From the NCBI GenBank assembly GCA_023101725.1, contig JALJCO010013393.1:434001-498000 (forward strand): 64,000 nt of DNA, given 5' to 3'. Numbering within the stretch: the stretch's first letter is position 1; each line of letters opens with the position of its first letter. Below the pieces are notes generated by a model that searched no databases, was not told where the DNA came from, and worked only from the letters and a program-made list of their open reading frames with translations. The position numbers and the translations under genes were made by a program. This DNA is from Atherinomorus stipes (lineage: Eukaryota > Chordata > Actinopteri > Atheriniformes > Atherinidae). Below, piece after piece: positions 57,098-64,000 of the stretch.

Positions 57098-57109
57098 TTA
57101 AGTGATATT

Positions 57110-57950
57110 TTTAAGTTAAACATTTTACAGTATAGATTTGAGAAGGGAACTTTGTTCTTGTTCTTGAGGCTGTAAGAACGAGAAAAAAGTTCATTTTGGA
57201 CCCGTCAATACATCCTGCACGAGAAGGTTCGTCCACAACGGAGCATGGATTCCTGCAGGGTGTCGTTGCCATGTGCCTGGTAACCTGGTGTTCCCTGGTT
57301 AATGTTCCTGGTAACCTGATAATATTCCTAGTAATCTGTTAATGTTAACGCAACCAACGCACTGTTAATGCACCCAATAATATACCATGCCAACTGAATG
57401 ACTTCTGCAAAAGTTTCTGATCTGACCTCGTAGGATGACGATGATTTTAGATTAAACAGATATTTAGTCTATGTTAGAGAACAATTCCTGGAAACCCTTT
57501 GATCTCTACACCTTGAGGAAAATCTAAATATTCAAAATTTGAAAGGAGCTGTTTTACTTTCTAATTGAATTAGAAAAGTTATTGAGATCTAATATGTTCC
57601 AGCTGCTCAAGTTACATGTTCCACAAAAACAACCACTCTCTTATTTGGACAGCTGTTTTTAACGGCATCACAGAGGTTTTTTTTTTTTTTTTTTTTTTTC
57701 AATTACAGTCTTGTTAATACCACATTTCCACTTGTTTTGCTGTTAAATGTACAAGCTTCTTTTCTCTCTTATAGCACTTGGTGTTTTTTTTTAAGATTTT
57801 ACAGAGAAATTTAAGAGACTCTGATGTTTTCATGACTACAAAACTGATGGCATCACGCTCTTTTATGTGTGATGCTACATTCATGTCCAGCCTAGAAATG
57901 GCATACTCTTCCACTTCCTCACAATAAAAAGGATGCATTTAGGTACCGAA
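57110..57950. other. non-coding stretch with a poly(T) run at 57677-57700
   Basis: A T run of about 24 bases is the only structure recognised. Confidence 0.4.
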
Positions 57951-57954
57951 ATAT

Positions 57955-58055
57955 AGTACTGTTTAATTTTACATGAATTGGTACTCGGTAGTACTGATGG
58001 AAATCAGTAGGTACCAATAAAAGTTCAGAATTCGGTACGGATCCCTCACTGACAG
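57955..58055. repeat. GGTACC/GGTAC-rich repeat remnant
   Basis: Repeated GGTACCGA, GGTACTCGGTA, AGGTACCAAT and TTCGGTACGG blocks resemble the end of a common fish DNA element. Not paired with another end. Confidence 0.35.
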
Positions 58056-58059
58056 TGGC

Positions 58060-59855
58060 TGGAAGCCACAGACAGTTTGGCTTTTCTGGGTCATCTCACT
58101 CTGGAATCACAAACCTTTCTGTGGATTCTGCCTTGCTGTGAATAATTTTCTCTGAACAGTTACAATATGAAAAGAAAACTCTGGATGCTTTGTGAAAGAT
58201 TTTTCTCTCCTTTTTTTTTTTTTTTTTCCCAATGTGTCAGTGCTCGTCTTCCCAGATTCTCTAAGACCCTGCTGCCATGGTCATTATCTGCAGAGGACAG
58301 AAAACAAACATAAAGGCCAGATTGGCATCGACCGTTGGGACCAGACAGGCTTTTAAAACTGAGCAGAGGATGAGGGACGGTGCTGATGAAGAATGCAAGA
58401 ACAGAGCAGAGAACAGGGAGTATAGCAAAATCTGATCTAAAAATGTTTTCTGAGAAGAAACAAACAAATGGAAATCCTTTTAACACGCCTTCCTGATCAG
58501 TCAGGCCTTCCTGAAGTCTGAGCACAACTGTTGACCGTGAACGAGAAACAGTCTGTTTACCAACTTTCCTCCGTGGCTGTGAAAGATAGACAGCGGTGTT
58601 TCTGTCAATGCCTGGATGGCGAGTTGGGGGACTGTGGCTGATTGAGCTGAGTCCAAAAAACAAAACAAAAGAACAGAGCTCAACACCAAATAGGAAGTGA
58701 CACACGTGTGCAGACGAGTGTGCACACATCAGCACCTACCTGCACAGACACTTAGAAAGACACTCAACTCCCAAAGAAACACATTTACCCTCATGTTTGT
58801 GCACACACAGAAGACAGCGGCGTGTGTTGCGTCTGTCAGCGTGCAGCTGAGCAGGCTCAGTGTGCTCAGCGGTGTGAAACCAGGACTGCCTCAGCCACTT
58901 CACTCTGTGTTTGCTGAACTTATCTGTGTGAGGAGCCGGGTCACCGAGGGTCACAACTTTTATTTGCCATGCTGATAGACCGGGTAATGAAAAAAGAAAA
59001 AAAACAGAAGACAAAGGCATGGTAGCGCGCTGTTGAGTGTTTGATCTGAACGTGTGCGGCTCTGTACTGCCGACTGATGCCCGGAAGCTTGAGAGCTTTG
59101 TTGCTATGCAGCTCCTTGTTTCTTTTGCTTCTTTCAGATGCTGATAATGTTGCATTACTTTAGAAGTTCCTGATTAAAATCAGATTCCAAGAGAAAAAAA
59201 AAAAAACTGTATCTGACCTCAGACACGTGTTATATGTATGTTACATACTTTAAACATGTTCAGACATGCAAAGATCTGTGTGTTGCTGAAATGTGTGGAG
59301 CTAGGCTGTTAAATAGCTCAAAATAGCATTCCTGCAGAGGATTTTTTTTTTTCTTTTTTATGATGCACTGTGTAAGCCAGTTTCAACACTATTATTATTC
59401 CAAGACTAGAAACTAACTAGATTACTGTCCTGCATGGAAATGAATCATCTCTGGGTGCCAGAATTTCCAGCTTTCTACTTAAACTACAGAGGAACATGTA
59501 ACAACTGTATCCACATGTCACTGTTATATGAGGAAATACAAGTAAGACTACAGAAATAGACTAGATATTTACTTGCTGAATGTAAAATAACATGTAATTG
59601 TGTAAATACATGAAATTTCCATTTTTATAAAATATAAATACAGTTTCATTTAAAAAAAAAAAAAACAACTATCATGTAAAGTGGACTTTTATGCCCTTTT
59701 AACCATGTTAGTGTGCTATTTATTCATAAAAACTTCATTTGAGTTGTTATTTTTCTTCATTTACATGAATCCATGGGAACTTTCAGCCTGAGTAGTCACT
59801 GATTATTTTGGCATTTTGTCGACTACTCAGATCATATGAAAATTCTAGCATATTT
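58060..59855. other. non-coding stretch with long but uninformative frames
   Basis: Minus-strand frames of 191 codons (58160-58735) and 139 codons (58736-59155) have no domain. The second contains a signal-peptide-like MPLSSVFFLFSLPGLSA start, but nothing recognisable follows. Treated as chance. Confidence 0.35.
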
Positions 59856-59865
59856 ACAGCACGAG

Positions 59866-59926
59866 TCAAAACTTTGGACACTTTCTTACTGAATCTAATG
59901 AAAAAATGTGTCCAAACTTTTGACTG
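59866..59926. mobile_element. short hairpin element, copy 2
   Basis: AGTCAAAACTTTGGACACTT against AATGTGTCCAAACTTTTGAC, with a middle similar to 26543-26612. Confidence 0.6.
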
Positions 59927-60335
59927 CTACTGTATGTGTTTATTTATGCAAATATACAATTCAAGAAAAGCTGACCCGGATAGCTACTGTATGACTACGC
60001 ACATGGGGCAAGGACAGAAAGGCAGACAAGGCAGCAAATGGTACAGAGGCCATTTTGAGAGGAAAAACGAGGATTAAAAACAACAAATGATCAGTATGAA
60101 ATTCGTCAGGACTATTTTGATAGTTGACATAATCATGATTAATCGGCTAATTATGACAGCTTTATCAACAGTAGCTCCCTTCAAATGACTGCTTTAGAAA
60201 TGCCGACGCAGAAATCATTGCACCAATCATGAAGCGCCAAATATGCATGCGCAGCATCATAGCAAGATACCCACTTTGTTCAAGAGAAACTCCGAGAGTC
60301 CTAACCTTTCCACTCTCATGTGCTTCAAACCCTGT

Positions 60336-60616
60336 ATCAGCCTTTGGGTCGAGCGCATAAAGCTCCATAACAGGGTGGTCCATTTTATTCTGTCAATCGA
60401 AGTCCGATCATCCATCAATGTTTCTATCCACATGAGTTATGAGGCCGGTGTTAAATTAAAATCTGTGACCCATCAGAATCTGTTGGGTGCTGGGATTAGA
60501 AACATGAAAAACCTCATGTTTTACACCAAATTAGTTTCTGTAGTGGCAAGGAACACGTAGGAGGATATAGTTGGCTTTTGGAATGTTTGAAATGCGTGAT
60601 ACAGCTCTTTTAGAAT
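60336..60616 (-). repeat. interspersed repeat, family G, copy 2
   Basis: Reverse complement is collinear with 10010-10370 (AGCTGTATCACGC-TT, ATTCCAAAAGCCAACTA, AACTAATTTGGTGT, ATGGACCACCCTGTTATGGA), with indels in the middle. Confidence 0.6.
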
Positions 60617-60909
60617 AACCAGACTTGTAACACAATTACTTTCACCAAAATGTAATTTTTTTAAAAGCGTGGTGTTATGTTGCTGATGGGTTTAAATTTT
60701 TGCACCACACCACATGCTAACAAACTGATAAACACATTGGCTGTTTGAAGGCACACCATAGGGTATTCAGCAAAGAGACACAGGAAGACATTACTGGAGG
60801 ATGAGAGGAAAAGAAAGAGAAAAAGGGACAAAATGGGATATAAGACGAGTCAGGATACAATAGACTTTGACTGACTGCCTTGTTAGCTGTTGATTTGGGG
60901 CACATCACA

Positions 60910-61352
60910 GAAAAACAAGGATACCAGGTTTATGCTTTCGTTGCTCCAGGGATACTGGACTCTCCATGACAATATGAAACTCAACATCTTCCTGTTGTTG
61001 AGTCCCCAGAAGCAGGCTAAAAGGAAGAGGTGATCGGGCTTTTCTGTTGCCGCTCCTCGGCTTTGGAACAGCCCCCCTAACCATCAGATCTGCACAATCC
61101 ATTGATCATTTCAAATCACTGCTGAAAACTCATTTGTTTCCGCTGGCTTTCTAACCAGTTTAAGAGTGTCACATCTATCTATATTTATATTTTTATATTT
61201 TTTTGGTATTTTTGGTTTTATCTCTTTATGTGATTGTGTTTTTATTCTGCTTTTATTTCTGAATAATTCTTTTATTCTGTACAGCACTTTGGTCAACTGA
61301 GGTTGTTTTTAAATGTGCTCTATAAATAAATTTGACTTGACTTGACTTGTTA
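60910..61352 (+). mobile_element. LINE 3' portion with (TTGAC)n tail
   Basis: An ORF2 C-terminus, stop and 3' UTR with GTACAGCACTTTGGTCAACT, then CTCTATAAATAAATTTGACT, ending in TTGACTTGACTTG. L2-type. 5'-truncated. Confidence 0.88.
61032..61154 (+). pseudogene. LINE ORF2 C-terminus
   Basis: The plus strand reads DRAF, then, after a one-base shift, PRLWNS-like sequence, and TIRSAQSIDHFKSLLKTHLF, then PLAF and a stop at 61152-61154. This is the terminal GDRAFSVAAPRLWNSLP---IRSA-S---FKS-LKTHLF block of fish LINEs. One deletion breaks the frame near 61045. Confidence 0.9.
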
Positions 61353-61359
61353 ACAATGA

Positions 61360-62720
61360 AGGCTGCAGAAAAACTCCTTTGAAATACATTTCTGTTTATT
61401 TCCTGCATTTTGTTTAACATTTACCTCATATTTTTCACACTCCTCTGATCTCCTGCATTTTCCCTTCCATTTATTGCATTAATTAGGGAACATTAAGCTG
61501 ACATGACTAATGGAAGACTTTCTTTATTTGCCTGTTTTCATCACATTTCACCATCTGTTGATGTGTCCTGAGAAAGCAACACATTTTCTCAGTATGCAAA
61601 TAGAACAGTGAGAATAAACAAAACTGCTGACTTGCTCTGTGAGATCACAGGTGAAGAACTGGGAGGTCCTGGAGGAGCTAAGAGAAGACTTGCTGATCTT
61701 TCACACTGAAAGAACAGGTGGTTCATGGAGGTAAACGCTCAGTCAGCTGGGTGGAGGTGCTGATGAAACAACACCAACCAGCTGCCCAACAAGCAGCTGG
61801 GTCTACACACAGGGACCAAGACAGCATCGCTGTGTGTTTAATCACTTCTGTGACATGTTTTCATAGCTGATACTTTATCATTTGAACAAAAATGCATGAT
61901 TGATGCTTAAGTGTAAGTGGCAGCTTTGCAAAATTACTTACATCATCGGAAAGATCCCATAATATGGAACATATACTGTACAGTGTTCTGCAGAAAAACT
62001 GTTCATCAAAGAGTTAAAAGATTCAGTGTTGACATTTAAACTGCAAAAAAGTTATAATGTTGGCAATCCAAGCCACCCCCCACCACACCCCTACCAGCTT
62101 CTATTCATGCAAAGCTAAGCTAAAGCTCCTTACTTTGTGATAAAAAATAAGAAAATAAACTGCTAACATCAAGTTTTGAGTAACAGCAAAGGTGTTATCA
62201 TTCAGTCCTGCATCAAATCCCTCTACATTTGTGTTTACTGGCCAAAATCAGCCTTGCTTCTACCTTCAGGTGTGCAGACTAATTTCAATGAAGCACTTGA
62301 AGATACAACAGTGACCACAGTCTGTTGTTGTTTTTAAAGGAGCATGTTTTTTGTGATATGGATGCTGTACCAGACCATTATACGGTGGTTGATGAGCGGA
62401 CAAGCTGCTAATGTAGCTACAGAAGCTAACACTGTTTGGTTAACTTCGCATCAGACGTCCGCTCCTTATATTCATCAGGGTCCAGCCCTTTTACTCCACG
62501 GATCCTCTCCATCAACCGTGCCGTTACATCTTATCACGTTTTTCTCTGTTGGGACATCATTTCCTTCACTTGGTCTGTCCTGATAAAACTTTGTTTTGGC
62601 TTTGACGTTTGCCTCGTGAACGTGCTTACAGACAGGTCTAACTCTTGTGCGTATTCTCGCGACACACAAAAGTTGGGGACAAAAGGAGGTTAAAATGAGC
62701 TTATTAAATTTCCGTCCCAC
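61360..62720. other. non-coding stretch, no feature recognised
   Basis: No element ends or exon-like segment recognised. Confidence 0.35.
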
Positions 62721-62729
62721 CCAACTATA

Positions 62730-62802
62730 ATTAAAAATTAATTTGAAGATAATTTAAGAAGGATTGTGTATGTAAAACAGCAGGTTATGACAGCTTTAAG
62801 TC
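62730..62802 (+). repeat. fragment of the family E right end
   Basis: Matches 51420-51487: ATTAAAAATT, AGATAATTT-AGAAGGA-TG and TGTATGTAAAA, then GGTTATGA. Nothing else of the element is recognised next to it. Confidence 0.55.
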
Positions 62803-62828
62803 ATTAATAAAGCTGACTATAACAGTCA

Positions 62829-63000
62829 TTAAGGATGCATTCACGCTGTGGCTGTTTGGTCCACTTTAAACAGACCGTGGTCTGTTTCCACGGATAGTTC
62901 ACTTTGGTGCACTGTGAACACCAAGTGCATCCTAGTGGGCACCAAAGAAATGCCAAGGGTCTCGGTTCACTTGCAACCGACCATTGGACTATCCAGCTCA
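62829..63000 (+). mobile_element. partial hAT-like MITE
   Basis: GCATTCACGCTG, GGTCCACTTTAAACAGACC, GTCTGTTTCC and GGTCTCGGTTCACTTGCAA make up the text of a common fish MITE with GCATTCACAC ends. The right terminus is missing. Confidence 0.5.
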
Positions 63001-63009
63001 TACACATCC

Positions 63010-64000
63010 AGCGTCCCTAATGGAGGAGATGTTTGTCAACCGCAATAAAGCATCAAGAAGAATTAGAAGGGAGGGGGTAGATTATCGTTTGGGTAGGAGG
63101 GAAAACCAAGCAAACAGCTCATTGTTTGAAGAAGCCGAGGTCAAACAACAACAAAAAACAACTGGAAAATGTGTAGACAGAGATGGAATAATAATAAGAA
63201 GCAGAAAAATTTCTACTTTAATCACAGAGTCCAGTTTTCTTCTTCTTCCTGCTTCATCATTGATCAGTGGTGCCTGGGGTACACTCAAGTTATGGCCACC
63301 ATGTGTTTTTTTTTTTTCAGTTGCCCATAAAAAAGCATTTACGGTAGAAACAGTGACAAGTAAGACTACTGTATTTTGTTCACCTTTAAAATCCATCAGT
63401 ACTATTTGCTTAATGTCACATCAACTTCTGCTGCTTAATCTCAGGGAAGAAGAGTTGTGAAATTACTAAGCAAATAATGGTGCGATTTCAACTAAAATTC
63501 AGTGCTCTGAAAATACCTGGCTACTGCCCTAATACCAGTCAAAAGTTCAGTGCAGAAAAAAGTACACTACTCGCACTAAACGGATGTGCCATCTTGCTGG
63601 CTGATGAAAGAGGCGGGACTTTTTAACTGTTTTCAGTCAACTATTCCTTAGAATAGGTGGAGAACAAAGCTGTTGCAACGTCTTCGACTGACTGATAATT
63701 GTTGTGATTAATGTCACACTTCAGAAGTGTTTATGCCTTCCTCCAGAGATAACCATGCTGCGTTTGTCCACTCCAGGAGAAGCTCTGTTTGGAGAGCACA
63801 AAGTGTTCGATTGAGACTTTAATTACTGACATCAATTTTACATGCAATAAATGTCTCACATATGCAGCGTCACTCACTTCACACACACAGTCAACATTTC
63901 CCCGTCTTCTCTTTTTTTCCTCTTACTACTTTCTGCTGCTTCCTTTAGGTATTCTCAGCCTCTCCATCCATCACCTTGACTATCATGTCACTGTATCTGT
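63010..64000. other. non-coding stretch, no feature recognised
   Basis: No inverted termini, arrays or exon-like segments recognised up to the window edge. Confidence 0.35.

Noticed and set aside
58160..58735. 191-codon minus-strand open frame
   Set aside because: No domain, no splice context, and a Lys-rich end that comes from a poly(T) tract.
58736..59155. 139-codon minus-strand frame with a signal-peptide-like internal start
   Set aside because: The hydrophobic MPLSSVFFLFSLPG start is not followed by a recognisable mature protein, and no exon boundaries or repeated cysteine pattern are seen.
63530..63556. Mariner-like AGTCAAAAGTT motif
   Set aside because: Single short motif without an inverted partner.

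Overview
This 64 kb window reads as euchromatic teleost DNA, probably from a percomorph. It is AT-leaning and has no convincing intact protein-coding gene on either strand. The longest open frames (223 and 191 codons) lack domains, splice context or coding-like composition. What the sequence does hold is a dense, old population of transposable elements typical of ray-finned fish: L2/CR1/Rex-like LINE 3' ends, Tc1/mariner, hAT, PIF/Harbinger, piggyBac and other TTAA-targeting elements, a V-SINE-like SINE and a second tRNA-like SINE. Between them lie repeat-poor stretches, some of which look like conserved noncoding DNA. An intergenic region or very large introns around a distant gene would fit.

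Layout. 1-8 kb: a TTAA MITE, a large non-autonomous DNA element at 1.64-2.31 kb, a foldback element (3.8-4.95 kb) carrying its own TTAA insertion, a LINE end at 5.1-5.5 kb inside a hAT-like repeat, and a reverse transcriptase fossil followed by a Tc1/mariner tail at 7.3-8.25 kb. 10-16.4 kb: repeat family G, a second TTAA MITE copy, a candidate two-exon cysteine-rich coding segment (weak), a 1.4 kb Harbinger-like element and a 0.7 kb degenerate (TGAA)n tract. 16.7-20 kb: a 275 bp hAT MITE and a Tc1 transposon interrupted by a 299 bp inverted-repeat element. 23-31 kb: LINE ends, a Harbinger element with TAA duplications, and a three-level nest (LINE, Harbinger, hAT). 31-36.7 kb: a long (TA)n, hAT elements with readable 8-bp duplications, LINE and SINE remnants. 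38.1-39.2 kb: a decayed ~21-bp minisatellite split by a hairpin MITE. 40-45 kb: several short inverted-repeat elements. 45-49.7 kb: CNE-like sequence and the second copy of the 2 kb element. 49.7-51.5 kb: a nested palindrome. 52-64 kb: a LINE 3' UTR, a hairpin MITE, the third TTAA MITE copy abutting a piggyBac derivative, a second family G copy and another LINE end.

Several relationships can be proved inside the window. Paralogous copies give empty-site comparisons, target-site duplications define element ends, and transposase fossils interrupted by other elements give the order of insertion. No CRISPR array, rRNA, functional tRNA, operon or bacterial-type gene was seen. All superfamily names rest on terminal motifs, target duplications and recognisable transposase or reverse-transcriptase fragments read by eye, not on a database search.
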